From Muscardinus avellanarius (lineage: Eukaryota > Chordata > Mammalia > Rodentia > Gliridae): a DNA stretch of 64,000 nucleotides. A model generated the notes under the pieces. It had not been told where the DNA came from. It worked only from the letters and a program-made list of their open reading frames with translations, and searched no databases. Position numbers and translations under genes: made by a program. The stretch spans positions 21,420,792 through 21,484,791 of the forward strand of contig OY726572.1 of assembly GCA_963383645.1 (NCBI GenBank), written 5' to 3'. Shown here piece by piece: positions 31,397 through 42,671 of this stretch. Within the stretch, counting starts at the first letter, position 1, and every line of letters begins with the position of its first letter.

Positions 31397-32095
31397 AACC
31401 AGAGGTTCCTTGAAGGACACTGTACAAGCCTTATTGCAACAAGAAGGCAGACAGTGTTGATTGCTACTTTTAGGCTTGACAACCTTCTCGCTCACAGAAC
31501 TCTGTCAAGTAGGGGCTGGCAAAGAACTCGGCAGAGGGAAGTGTCCCCTAGGAGGGTGGCCAGCTTTAGCAATAAAAATACAATATTCCCAGTTAAAAGG
31601 GAATTTCAGGTAAACTCTCAGTAGGTAGCCCTAGTCCTCAGCACTGAGGACCAGCTATGGTGAAGCCAGGTGTGGAAGCCCTCTCCACAGCCAGCGAGAC
31701 TCACCGAGGATGCAGCCCCAGACAACCGGAACTGAGGAGGAACATGCAGGGGTTTCTGGGAAAGATTTTCCTCCCTGATTAAAAACAAGGAAAAGGTTTT
31801 CACATGTTTTATGGAATTGTTCACATGGTTTGAAATAATAAAATGTAGAAAGAAAAAAAAAAAAAAAAAAACAAGGAAAAGGAGGTGGGATCAGTACAGT
31901 GCCGGAATTTGTCTGTGCTCCGGCCTTCCGTGACCTCAAGGGAAGATGTGAGGCTGGGATCACCTAGTCACCAGGAAGGAAAAGTCATGAGCCAGAGATG
32001 AGCCAGAGATCCGACATGGCAGGACTTCAGAACGAGGCAGATCTGTGGTTCACTTCCCCAGATGTTCCCACCTAGGAAGTAACAATGTCCTTGTG
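31397..32095. other. Unique sequence with an A-run
   Basis: A-run 31852-31871, preceded by AATAATAAAATG. No gene is recognised; it could mark the end of a degraded retrocopy. Confidence 0.4.
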
Positions 32096-32508
32096 GAGCC
32101 GGGCTTGGTGGCACATGCCTGCAATCCTGATACTTGGGAGACTGAGAAGGAGGATCGCAGGTTTGAGGACAGCCTCGACAATTTAACAAGACCCTGTTTC
32201 AAGTTTTAAAATAAAAAGGGTTGGTCTGTCGGGCGTGGTGGCGCACGCTTGTAATCCCCGCGCTTGGGAGGCAGAGACAGGAGGATCGCACAGGTTCGGA
32301 GTGTAGCCTGGAGGTAGAAGGGCTTCCAGGAAGCCCAGTACCACCAAAAAAAAAAAAAAAAACATAAAAAATAATAAAATAAAAAAAGGGTTGGAAGTCT
32401 AACTCAGAGATAGAATACACCTGAATTCAATATTCAATCCCCAGTGTCAAAAAAAGAAGAGAGAGAGGAAGGAAGGAAGGAAGGAAGGAAGGAAGGAAGG
32501 AAGGAAGG
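32096..32508 (+). mobile_element. B1-ID SINE split by an S2 SINE, (GGAA)n tail
   Basis: Host head 32096-32223, short S2 insert 32225-32378 and host ID part 32391-32448. Target copies close to AAAAAGGGTTGG. The tail has become GGAA repeats (32465-32508). Confidence 0.87.
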
Positions 32509-32960
32509 ACGGACTAGCTTGGAGACCCAAGCTGCCACACAGGAAGCATAGCCCCGCGGGCCAGTTTTGTGGGGGACAGATGGATGCGCTTCACAACTGT
32601 GGGTGTGAAAGGCAGCCTTCAGCTGAGAAGCCGGGGCAGTGACCCTGAAGCATCGATGGCGTCTGTGCTGTCACTTTTGATCAGAATGTGGATCACACCC
32701 ACTGTGTGTTGGTTTTATTTCTAAACATTCTAAGTGAATAAAGGTATCAAGTGTTTAGTAGCACAATTTCAATGTGTGGCTAGCGTTTTTATTCCTAAGT
32801 GTCCTGGATGGGTTACGTATGCACACAGTCTAGGAGGGATTCAGACCAGCAAGTCTCCCTTGTCCTCCTCTAGAAGCAATATGGTTACTGGTGTCTAATG
32901 TTTCCTTCCAGAGTTTTGCAGACATGGATGAGTGTGTACACGTGACAGCTCCATTTTTCT
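32509..32960. other. Unique sequence, nothing recognised
   Basis: No SINE and no supported ORF. Confidence 0.5.
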
Positions 32961-32967
32961 TTTTCTT

Positions 32968-32970
32968 TAT

Positions 32971-33015
<45 letters not shown>

Positions 33016-33181
33016 TACTGGAGAGTAAACTCAGGGGCATTCTACCTCTGATCTATACCCCCAGCCCTTTTTTCTTAATTGGAAACAAGGTCTTTCTGAA
33101 AACGTCACTAAGTTGTTAAGTTTGTCCTCCATCCTATGATCCTCCTGTCTCAGCCTCCCAAGTACTGAAACTATAGACTTC

Positions 33182-33231
<50 letters not shown>

Positions 33232-33421
33232 GGGGACTGAACTCAGAGGCATTCTACCTCTGAGCTACACTCAACCCTATTTTTCAAATTTTTATTTTGA
33301 TACAGGGTCTCCCTAAGTTGCTAAGGTCCTCACTAAATTGCTGAGGCTGGCTTCGAATCTATGATCCTCCTGTTTCAGCCTCCAAAATACTGGGATTATA
33401 AGCATACACCACAGCACCCAG

Positions 33422-33465
<44 letters not shown>

Positions 33466-33750
33466 TACTGGGGGTGGAACCCAGGGGCTTTCTACCTCCA
33501 GGCTATACTCCCAGACCTTTTTTATATTTTATTTGGAAACAGGGTCTCACTAAGTTGCTGAGAGCCTCACTAAGTAGCTGAGGCTGGCTTAGAACCTTTT
33601 CGATCCTCCTGTCTCAGCCTTCCAGGTGTGGGGATTACAAGTGTGTGCCACCACGCCTGACTTTTTTTTTTTTTAATGTGGCAGGATCAAACCCAGGGCC
33701 GATACATGCTAAGCAAGCTCTCTGCCATTGATCCACATCCCCAACTCTAC
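32968..33750 (-). mobile_element. Three antisense B1-ID SINEs, each with a (TG)n tail, then an ID
   Basis: (TG)n/SINE pairs at 32968-33182, 33185-33422 and 33423-33660, all in the same orientation; the third is an S1 copy. A single ID element (-) follows at 33672-33750 with AAACCCAGGGCCGATACATG. Confidence 0.85.
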
Positions 33751-33792
33751 AGCTCTACTTTTAATACAAATGAGAGAATATAAGACACATTG

Positions 33793-34080
33793 GGCTGGGC
33801 ATAGTGGTGCACACCTGTAATCCCAGTACTTTTGGGAGGCTAAGTCAGGAGGATCGTAAATTCATGGCCAGCCTCACTACTTAGTGAGGCCCTCCGCAAC
33901 TTAGTGAGACCCTGTTTCAAAATAAAGAATAAAAAATAGGGCAGGGGCTGTAGCTCGAAGGTCGAATGCCCCTGGGTTCCATCCCCAGTACCACAAAAAT
34001 TTAAAAGAAATGTTTTAAAGTAAAATGGGGCTGGGAGTATAGCTCAGCAATACAATGCCCCTGGGTTCAATTCCTAGTTA

Positions 34081-34122
<42 letters not shown>
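33793..34122 (+). mobile_element. S3-like SINE plus an ID unit with (AC)n tail
   Basis: SINE body 33793-34000; a further ID unit 34027-34080; AC repeat 34081-34122. Confidence 0.84.
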
Positions 34123-34124
<2 letters not shown>

Positions 34125-34867
34125 CTGGGAGCTCCTCCCACATCATTGTTGTAAACCATGTTTTTCTGTGGAAGGGGTGCACAGTGTTGATGTGTGGTGT
34201 GCCGTGACAGATTAGCCCATCTCCTCCTGACAGGCAGTGCACTGTGTATCAGTCCTGTCTCTGGGCTGGCCAGACTTGGAAGACTTCCAGCTTCGGTAGG
34301 AAAACTCACTCTCTAATTTCCTTTGAAGCTCCACTGACCAGCTGCACCCAGGCCAGTCTCCAATCAGAAGTGGACCCCATTTTGCCACAGGATGCAGTCA
34401 GGCTTGTGGCTTTGGAGGCAGCAGGGGTTACAGAAGGCGAGTCCCTGCGGTAGAAGAGACGTTGGTGGCACTAGCGCCAGGGCCAGCTGCGATTACAGTG
34501 AAGTTCTTGGTTGGCAGTGCGGATGGCCGCGTGTAGTTCTTGGCCCCAGCATGATGCTCTGGGCGTTTTACTCATCTGGCTATTTCTGGATGTGGTTTGT
34601 GGCTTTATTTATGAGCATTCGCATCCAGCCTATTATCCAGCCCTTCCAACAATTATCTTTATAATAAACAACTTTCAACTCGCCAACTAGAGTCGCATCT
34701 TCTGCTTGTAACCAACAGTTCAGTTCCAGACAGACATTTTGTTTTCCTTCTAAAGTTTTTTTTTGTTTGTTTTTTGTTTTTTTTGGTAGGGAAAAAAAAA
34801 ACAACAACTGTAATCATTATCTTTCACATTCACTAGGATTAAAAAAAAAAAAAAAAAAAAAGGATGG
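34123..34867. other. Unique sequence, nothing recognised
   Basis: Short ORFs only. AATAAACAAC near 34664 could be an old polyadenylation signal, but no transcript structure is visible. An A-run lies at 34841-34861. Confidence 0.45.
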
Positions 34868-35082
34868 ACAGGAGCCAGACGTGGTGGTGCACGCTTATAA
34901 TCCCAGCATTTGGGAGACTGACACAGGAGGATCGTGGTTCACAGACAACCTCAGCTACTTAGTGAGGCCCTTTGCAACTTAGTGAGACCCTGTTTCAAAA
35001 TAAAAAGTAGGGCTGGGGATATAGCTTGGAGGTAGAATGCCCCTGGATTCCATCCCCAGTACAGCAAGAAGAAAGACAGAAA

Positions 35083-35138
<56 letters not shown>

Positions 35139-35166
35139 GGAGGGAGGGAGGGAGGGAGGGAGGGAG

Positions 35167-35199
<33 letters not shown>

Positions 35200-35266
35200 G
35201 AAGGAAGGAAGGAAGGAAGGAAGGAAGGAAGGAAAAGAAATAAAGGGAGGGAGGAAAGAAAGAAAG

Positions 35267-35317
<51 letters not shown>

Positions 35318-35320
35318 AGA
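34868..35320 (+). mobile_element. S3 SINE followed by a 243-nt polypurine tract
   Basis: SINE body 34870-35064. Its tail has expanded into GAAA, GGGA and GGAA blocks: 35078-35240 and 35242-35320 are pure purine, separated by one T. Confidence 0.9.
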
Positions 35321-35329
35321 CAAAACATG

Positions 35330-35790
35330 GCAAAGATATGGAGCAGTAGAAACGCATGAGCATTGCTGGGAGAATGTCAAGTTTGTAGTCACTGGTAATT
35401 CCTCAAAAGGCTACACACAGAGCCACCATAGGACCTAATAATTCCACTCCTAAGTGAAATGGAAGTGTATTCACACAAAAACTTGTATGCAAGTATTTAT
35501 TGTAGCATTATTTATATTAGGCTCAGAGTGGAAACAGCCCAGAGGCTCATCAGGTGGCGAAGGGATACACCGCGTGTTCTGCTCATACAGTGGGATGTTA
35601 TTTGGCAATGTGAAGGAGAGCAGCACTGATGTGGGCTCCGGTGTGCGAGAGCCTCGAAAGCCTCCTATGTGGAAGAAGTCAGGACCACACAGCGTGACCT
35701 TCCATTTATATGACAGGTCAAGAAGAGCAAACCATAGTCGAGCCCCATGCTGAAGCAGTGTCACTGTGAAGTAGGCCCCTTTTGAAAATA
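35330..35790 (+). mobile_element. L1M-type ORF2 3' end / 3' UTR fragment
   Basis: CCTCAAAAGGCTACACACAG, AATAATTCCACTCCTAAGTG, ACACAAAAACTTGTATGCAA, CATTATTTATATTAGGC and CCATTTATATGACAGGTC follow the known order of the 3' part of old mammalian L1s. Confidence 0.8.
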
Positions 35791-35798
35791 AAAGCTCC

Positions 35799-36048
35799 AG
35801 CCTGGCGTGGTGGCGCACGCTTGTAATCCCCGCGCTTGGGAGGCGGAGACAGGAGGATCGCGCTGGTTCGGAGCCAGCCTCACTGGTTTAAGAGACTCTG
35901 TTTCCACATAAAAATGTTAAAAAATAGGTCTGGGAGTGTAGCCCGTGGGAGTGTATACCGGAGGTAGAAGGGCTTCCAGGAACCTCAGTACAACCAAAAA
36001 AAAAAGAAAAAAAAAGAAAGAAAAAGAAAAAAAAGAAAAGAAAAGAAA
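35799..36048 (+). mobile_element. S2 SINE with a small internal duplication
   Basis: GTGGGAGTGTA is repeated inside the ID part. Target duplication AAAAGCTCCA. Confidence 0.88.
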
Positions 36049-36298
36049 AGCTCCAAATGGTTTTAACTTCTGAACTTCCTCATACTGAGAATAAAAACTT
36101 CCTCCCCTGAGGACAGGCGCCAAGGAAGCTAAGCCCACAGGTTCTCTGGCCAACAGAATCTATGCATCAGACTTCCTGCCCTCTGCCCCACTCTGCCTCC
36201 TCTGCTCTTTAAAAGCCTGAGCCCCTAGAGATGGTGACGTGAGATGGAAAAGTCTCCCCATCTGCCTTCAAAGTTGGCTTTCAAAAAACCTATTTTTC

Positions 36299-36468
36299 AC
36301 CGGGCGTGGTGGCGCACGCTTGTAATCCCCACGATTGGGAAGCGGAGACAGGAGGATTGCACAGGTTTGAAGCCAGCCGCTGGCTTAAGAGACCCTGTTT
36401 CAAAAATATAAAATAGGTCTGGGAGTGTAGCCCGGAGGTAGAAGGGCTTCCAGGAACCCCAGTACCAC

Positions 36469-36527
<59 letters not shown>
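36299..36527 (+). mobile_element. S2 SINE with (AC)n tail
   Basis: Body 36299-36472; AC repeat 36474-36527; flanks resemble AACCTATTTT and AACTATTTT. Confidence 0.88.
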
Positions 36528-36531
<4 letters not shown>

Positions 36532-37717
36532 CAAAAAAACTATTTTCTACCAAGACCTTACTCCCAGATATCCAATAGAATACCTAGCCTCCTGCCTGCC
36601 CCTGCACCTTAGCAACTGGAGACAGCAGAGGAGCACCCCTGCCCTTCCAGCCATGGTCAGCCGAGGCCTAGAGGGGAGCCTGAAGGTGCCTCCTTGCCCC
36701 AGGGTGAGGAGGTGCCTTCCCAAGGTGTCAAGAGGGTGGAGTGGGGAAGTGTGTAGTGGGTGGAGTTGATGTTGACTGACTGATTAGAAGTATCTCGCAT
36801 GAATGACAATGAAGTCAGAATGATTTTATGGAAAATTATTATTATTATTGAAACAAGACAGCAGAGGGGGCTGGGGAGGAAGGAGGTATTTCTCCTTGCT
36901 GTACTTCTACCAGCCTCTTGCTTTTATTGAGAGTTTTAACCAAAACATTGTAATCACAGAAGACAGCAAAGCCGTCATGGGTGAGTCAGGGAAAAACATC
37001 AAGGTAGTCACAGGTGAACTGGGGAATGAAAGGGTAAAATTCTGGGAAATAAGGAAGTTGTTAGGGTCTTTGCTTATCCGTCTCATTTGGTCCTTGGAGA
37101 TTTCTCTGCATGCAGAAATCTCTACTTGGGTGGGCAGTTTGTGCCCCTCCCAAGCAGGGCCGAGGTGACCTCAAAGCTGATGACTAACAAGGTTCCCAGC
37201 AAACATGGACTTCTCCCACCCGATAACAGCAAGGTGATTACAATACATGTGCGACTGGCAGTCACGGGACTGAGGGGGAAACACGGCCAATTCTTGGCCG
37301 GTACGAAACTCACACCATCTGTGTGCAATTTGCTTTGGAGATGGGATTGCAGTTGGCTTCGGCCCCCTCCAGCATGCGCCGCCAGGATTAGGTGGAGGTT
37401 AGTCCCGCTCGCTACTGAGCTCCTGCATGTGGGAATGTAAGTTAAACGGGCTTCTTGCATCCGTTTGCAACTTAAAAGTTTTAATGCCTCTCTAAAGAAC
37501 AAAGATGAGCACAGGCTAAGCATCATCATGATTTGGATGCTGGGGACCCCTTGTGGACAATTCAGACAGAGCGCTAGCGCTGGAATCGCCTGTCAGGATC
37601 CCATGGTGAACTCTCACAGAGGAGACTGAATGGAAAGCCGCTGGTGTCTGGACTCCATCACCCAGGAACAGTGGCTTCTACGCTGTTGTCATCCAGGACA
37701 ATCAAGTTAAAGTATAA
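36528..37717. other. Unique sequence, longest SINE-free stretch in the SINE pile-up
   Basis: Holds a (ATT)n run near 36838 and a short inverted repeat (GAGATTTCT / AGAAATCTC) at 37098-37123. ORFs on both strands near 37.1-37.5 kb overlap and have no family signature. An old ERV piece is possible but not shown. Confidence 0.4.
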
Positions 37718-37927
37718 ACTTTTTTGCAGGTCTGGGGATGGAACCCAGGGGCATTCGACCTCCGAGCTACACCCCCTGCCCTATTTTTTATTCTTTATTT
37801 TGAAACAGGGCTCACTAAGTTGCAGAGGGCCTCACTAAGTAGTAGCTGAGGCCGTCAGTGAACCGCGGTCCTCCTGTCTCAGCCTCCCGAATGCTGGGAT
37901 TACAAGCGTGAGCCACCACGCCCGGCT
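37718..37927 (-). mobile_element. S3 SINE
   Basis: Complement of an S3 copy, with GGTCTGGGGATGGAACCCAG and CGGCTAAATTAAAG at its end. Confidence 0.88.
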
Positions 37928-38023
37928 AAATTAAAGGATAATCTTAATGCAATCCTAGCCATGACTTTACAGGATTTTAAAACTTGAATTTGAGAATTCT
38001 TATTCTCTTCCAGAAGAGATGTT

Positions 38024-38097
38024 GAAGGAAGCATAGCTCAGTAGTACAACACATCCTTAGCATGCTGGGAGCCCTCTGGCCCATCCCCAACCACCAG
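38024..38097 (+). mobile_element. Single ID element, old
   Basis: AGCATAGCTCAGTAGTACAA, then CTTAGCATGCTGGGAGCCCT and CCCATCCCCAACCACC follow the ID order. Confidence 0.65.
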
Positions 38098-38207
38098 AGG
38101 AAGGGGCTCAATTGCAGCCAAAAAAATCAGAAAAGGATAATTGAGCGGGAATTTGTTCTCAGTATATGAAAATGTAAAACTAGCCATATAGAATATATAA
38201 AAAGGAA

Positions 38208-38508
38208 GCCAGCTGTGGTGGCGCACGCTTGTAATCTCAGCATTTGGGAGGCTGAGACCTGATGATCGCGGTCTCAGCTATTTAGTGAGGCCCTCTGCAA
38301 CTCAGTGAGGCACTGTTTCAAAATAAAGAATTAAAAAATTGGGCAGGGGTGTAGCTTAGAGGTCGAATGCCTCGGGGTTCCATCCCCAGACCCGCAAAAA
38401 AAAAATATATATATATATATATATTATATATGTATATATATTATATATGTATAATATATATTATATATGTATAATATATATATGTATGTATAATATATAT
38501 ATATATAG
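38208..38508 (+). mobile_element. S3 SINE with a complex (AT)n tail
   Basis: Body 38208-38400; the tail is 105 nt of AT repeats broken by GTAT steps. Confidence 0.85.
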
Positions 38509-38509
38509 G

Positions 38510-38907
38510 GTAGCCAGGCATGGTGGCACATGCTTGTTTGAGGCTGAGACAGGAGGATCCCAGGTGTGCAGCCAGCCTCAACAACTTAGTGAGGCTCTCC
38601 ACAACTTAGGCAGACCCAGTTTCTTTTTTTTTGGGGGGGGTACTGGGGTTCCTGGAAGCCCTTCTACCTCTGGGATACACTCCCAGACCTATTTTTACAT
38701 TTTTTTATTTGGAAACAGGGTCTCCTAAGCCAGCGCGCGAGGCTGGTTTCGAACCCGCACGATCCTACTGTCTCTGCCTCCCAAGCACGGGGATTAAGCG
38801 TGCGCCACCACGCCCGGCTTAGACCCAGTTTCAAAACAAAAATAAAATAGGGCTGAGGTGTATGTAGCTCAGAGATAGAAGCCCTTGGGTTTAATCCCCA
38901 GTACCAC

Positions 38908-38938
<31 letters not shown>

Positions 38939-39004
38939 ATAGTTGCTAAGGGTATCACTTAGTAATAGAACACACTGGGTTCAAACCCCAGTACAGCAAA
39001 AGAA

Positions 39005-39057
<53 letters not shown>
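38510..39057 (+). mobile_element. B1-ID SINE split by an antisense S2 SINE; extra ID and (TA)n
   Basis: Host head 38510-38620 and host ID part 38831-38905. The antisense S2 insert is 38622-38819, with the perfect target duplication AGACCCAGTTTC. (AAAT)n, a second ID unit (38941-38998) and (TA)n (39008-39057) follow. Confidence 0.88.
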
Positions 39058-39059
<2 letters not shown>

Positions 39060-39100
39060 AAAAGAATGGAAGAAAAAATTGCATTAAATCAAGGTCTAGA

Positions 39101-39517
39101 GCCAGCTGGCAATAGTGATGTGTACCTGTAAGTCCAGTACTTGGAAGACTGAGACAGGAGGATTGCAGATTCAAGGCCAGCCTCAGGATCTTAGTGCGAC
39201 CCTCAGCAACCCAATAAGCCCTGTTTTAAAATAAAAAATAGATCCAAGCATGGTGGTGCATGCTTGTAATCCTAACATTTGGAAAAGAGGCTGAGACAGG
39301 AGGATCACGGTTCGAGGACAGCCTCAGCTACTTAGTGAGGCCCTTTGCAACTCAGTGAGACCCTGTATCAAAATAAAGAACAAAAAACTGGGCTAGGGGT
39401 ATAGCTCAGAGGTAGAATGCCCCTGAGTTTCATTTCCGGTACTGCAAATAAATAACTAAATAATAGGGCTTGGGGTGTAGCTCAGAGAAAGAATGTCCCT
39501 GTTTTCAATTCTCAACA

Positions 39518-39565
<48 letters not shown>
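39101..39565 (+). mobile_element. B1-ID SINE split by an S3 SINE, (AC)n tail
   Basis: Host head 39101-39242, S3 insert 39243-39465 and host ID part 39466-39522. AC repeat to 39565. Confidence 0.85.
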
Positions 39566-39568
<3 letters not shown>

Positions 39569-39593
39569 TTGTCAGACTTCTGCATACATTCTG

Positions 39594-39595
<2 letters not shown>

Positions 39596-39636
<41 letters not shown>

Positions 39637-39830
39637 TCTTGGGAATGAAACCCAGGGCCTCTACCTCTAGGATACAACTCTGGCCTTTTTTTCTATTTTA
39701 TTTTGAAACAGGGTCTCACTGAGTTGCAGAGGGCCTCACTAAGTAGCCGAAGCTGTCTGCAAACCGTGATCCTCCGGTCTCAGCCTCCCAAATGCTGGGA
39801 TTACAAGCATGAGCCACCACGCCTGGCTAA
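39596..39830 (-). mobile_element. S3-like SINE with (GT)n
   Basis: (GT)n 39596-39635 is the complement of its CA tail. The tail faces the AC tail of the previous SINE across 30 bp. Confidence 0.87.
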
Positions 39831-39834
39831 GGCT

Positions 39835-40250
39835 GACAATAACTTCTTAAATTGACAAAGGATGCCAGGCATGGTGGGGCACACTTGTAATCCAGTACTC
39901 AGGAGGCTGAGATAGGACGATCGCAGGTGCTGAGACTCTCATCAACCTAGTGAGACTGTTTCAAAATAAAAATATAATAAGTCTGGGGTATAGCTTGGAG
40001 GTAGAATGCCCCTGGTTTCAATCCCCAGGACCACAGAAAAAAACTAACAAAGAACATGATCAAGAAGTTCACAGGAAAATATAAATTAAAAAGAAGAAGA
40101 AAAGAAGGAGAGGAAGGGAGGGAGAGAGGGAGAAAAAAGAAAAGAAAGCAAAAAAGGAAAGAAAAGTCACTCAAATTCAGTAGTAATCCAAGAAAAGCAA
40201 ATTAAATGATTCTTTTACCCATCATATTTTCGGCATTTAAAAGATTGCTT
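39835..40250 (+). mobile_element. L1 fragment with a B1-ID SINE inside
   Basis: GACAATAACTTCTTAAATTG and AAGAAAAGCAAATTAAATGA with TTACCCATCATATTTTCGGC follow the L1 ORF2 3' order. A SINE is nested at 39861-40040. A purine tract sits at 40088-40150. Confidence 0.55.
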
Positions 40251-40251
40251 G

Positions 40252-40474
40252 TTCACCAGGCGTGGTGGCGCATATTCGTAATCTCAGTACTTGAGAGGCT
40301 GGGACAGGAGGAGCGCAGGCCCGCGGCCAGCCTCAGCGAGACTCTCCACAACTTAGTGAGACCTTGCTCTAAAATAAAAAATAAAAAATAGGGCTGGGTG
40401 TGTAGCTCTGAGGTAGAATGTTTCTAGGTATCTTAGGTATAACGTTCAATCCTCAGCACTGCAAAAAAAAAAAA
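40252..40474 (+). mobile_element. B1-ID SINE
   Basis: Target duplication AAAAGATTGCTT. Contains a small TAGGTAT repeat in the ID part (40426-40441). Confidence 0.87.
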
Positions 40475-40494
40475 AAAAAAAGATTGCTTTTTGC

Positions 40495-40878
40495 AGCTGG
40501 GCATGGTGGCACACACCTATTAATTCCAGTCCTTGAGAGGCCAAGACAGAAGGATCACAAATTCAAGGCCCTCGGCAATTAAGTGAGAGCCCGTTTCAAA
40601 ACAAAAAATAAAAATAAGGCTGGGGTGTATCTCAAAAGTAGAAGGCCTTTGTACTTATAAAAAAAAAAAAAGGGAGCGAATGTGGTGGTACACGCTTGTA
40701 ATCCCAGTACTTTGGAGGCTGAGACAGGAGGATAGAAGGTTCATAGTCAGCCTCAGCTACTTAGTGACACTCTCTATAACTTAATGAGAGAGACCCTGTT
40801 TCAAAAACAAAGATTAAAAAATATGGCTGGGGGTATAGCTTGGAATTAGAATGCCCCTGGGTTCAATCTCCAGTAACA

Positions 40879-40892
<14 letters not shown>
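40495..40892 (+). mobile_element. Two B1-ID SINEs in series
   Basis: 40495-40672 (old, short B1 head) and 40676-40892 (with a short CA tail). Confidence 0.82.
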
Positions 40893-40909
<17 letters not shown>

Positions 40910-40910
<1 letters not shown>

Positions 40911-41215
40911 CCTTGGGAGGCTGAGTGAGACAGGGAAATCACAGGTTCAAGGCCAACCTCAGCAATTTAGTGAGACCCTGTATGAAGATTGTTAGATGGC
41001 CGGGCATGGTGGTGCAGTTTGTAATCCCAGTACTTGGGAGGCTGAGACCGGAGGATCATAGGTTCAGAACCAGCCTTGGCAATTGAGTGAGGCTCTCAGT
41101 AACCTACTGAGACTGTTTCAAAATAAGAAAAAACAAATCAGGCTGAAAGTGTAGCTCGGAGGTAGAATGCCTCTGGGCTCAATCCCCATTACAAAAAGGG
41201 GCAGGGGGAGGAGAA
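40910..41215 (+). mobile_element. Partial B1 head and a full B1-ID SINE
   Basis: 40912-40990 is a partial B1 head; 40998-41195 is a full copy with a purine-rich tail. Confidence 0.8.
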
Positions 41216-41260
41216 TAGAAAAAAGGAAAAAGGAAAGAAAAGAAAAGAGGGGGGTGGTGG

Positions 41261-41578
41261 TGTTGGATGGCTGGCCAGAGCAAAAGCAACTCCATTTTAT
41301 GAAGGTTTTCCACTTACTAGGAAAGTCCCCATATCTTGCTTACTGGAACTCCTCCTAATCTTGTTTGGTACAAATGGTAAAGGCCTTTTAGATAAGCCCC
41401 TCTCTGCCTTAAGAACTATGCACCAAAAATTGAACTTTCCTCCAAAGTAACCTATATAAAAACCCTTAGGCTGTAAGTGGACTCAGGCTCCATCCTTTAC
41501 TGAAGACCCTCTCCACAGGTTTTACCTCAATAAATCTTGTTCTGCCCTAGAGCTGGCTCCCTTCCTCCTCCTACAACA
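41261..41578 (+). mobile_element. Solo LTR-like element, ERV1-like
   Basis: 318 bp with the inverted ends TGTTG and CAACA. TATA box TATATAAA at 41453-41460 and AATAAA at 41529-41534, spaced as in a functional retroviral LTR. No internal viral genes. Part of it (41451-41477) is copied in inverted form at 41942-41968. Confidence 0.65.
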
Positions 41579-41602
41579 CACAAAATAAAAAGTATAAAAT
41601 GT

Positions 41603-42055
41603 TAGAGCCAGGCGCGGTGGCACACACTTGAATCCCAGTACTTGGGAGGCTGAGACAGGAGGATCACAGGTTTGCAGCCAGCCTCAGCTACTTAGTGAGG
41701 CCTTCCACAACTTAATGAGAATCTGTTAAAAAAAAAAAAAAAAAAAGAATTAAAGTAGGGCTGGGAGCGGGGCGTGGTGGCGCATGCTTGTAATCCCAGC
41801 ATTCAGGAGGCTGAGACAGGAGGATGGCGGTTCGCAGACAGCCTCCGCTACTTACTGAGGCCCTCCGCAACTCAGTGAGACCCTGTTTCAAAATAAAGAA
41901 TAAAAATTAAGGCAGGGGGTGTAGCTCAGAGGTCTATAACCCTTACAGCCTAAGGGTTTTTATATAGGGGGTGTAGCTCAGAGGTACCCCAGACCTGCAG
42001 AAAAAAAGAAAGAAAGAAAGAAAGAAAGAAAGAGAGGGAGGGAGGGAGGGAGGGA

Positions 42056-42108
<53 letters not shown>

Positions 42109-42110
42109 GG
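41603..42110 (+). mobile_element. Two nested B1-ID SINEs with a templated insertion and purine tail
   Basis: Host 41603-41768 is entered by an S3 copy from 41769. The S3 ID part contains a foreign 27-nt piece (41942-41968) between two 19-bp direct copies of its own sequence (41915-41933 and 41967-41985). The GAAA/GGGA tail runs 42002-42108. Confidence 0.87.
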
Positions 42111-42151
42111 TACATGGTAATATCACTTATTAGCACAAATGAAAAAAATAT

Positions 42152-42445
42152 TATTTGTGGTGCTAAGGATTGAACCCAAGTCCTCTCAAATGCTAGGCAA
42201 GTGATCTACCACTAAGGTATACTCCTTGCCTTTTTTTTTTTTTTGTGGTACTGGGGATGGAACCCAGGGGCATTCTACCTCTGAGCTACACCCCTAGCCC
42301 TATTTTTTGGTCTTTATTTTGAAACAGGGTCTCACTAAACTGCGGAGGGACTCACTAAGCAGGTGAAGCTAGATGCAAATCATAATTCTCCTGTCTCAGC
42401 CTCTCAAGTACTGAAATTACAAGCTTGTGCCACCATGCCCAGCTT
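42152..42445 (-). mobile_element. Single ID (-) and a B1-ID SINE (-)
   Basis: ID at 42152-42225, with AATGCTAGGCAAGTGATCTA; SINE at 42230-42444. Confidence 0.83.
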
Positions 42446-42640
42446 ATTCTTATTTTGAAACAAGATTTCATTAGGTTGATGAGAATCTCACTACTTGCTG
42501 AGGCTGTTCTTGAACTTGCCATCCTCTTGTCTCAGCCTTCCAAGTACTGGAGTTATGGGCATGCACCACCATGCCCAGCTAATTTTTTATTATTTATTTA
42601 TTTATTTACTTATTTACTTATTTATTTTTGGTGGTACTGG

Positions 42641-42671
<31 letters not shown>

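Noticed and set aside
34951..35392. Ser/Phe/Leu-rich and Lys/Glu/Arg-rich ORFs
   Set aside because: Pure low-complexity translation of a polypurine/polypyrimidine tract.
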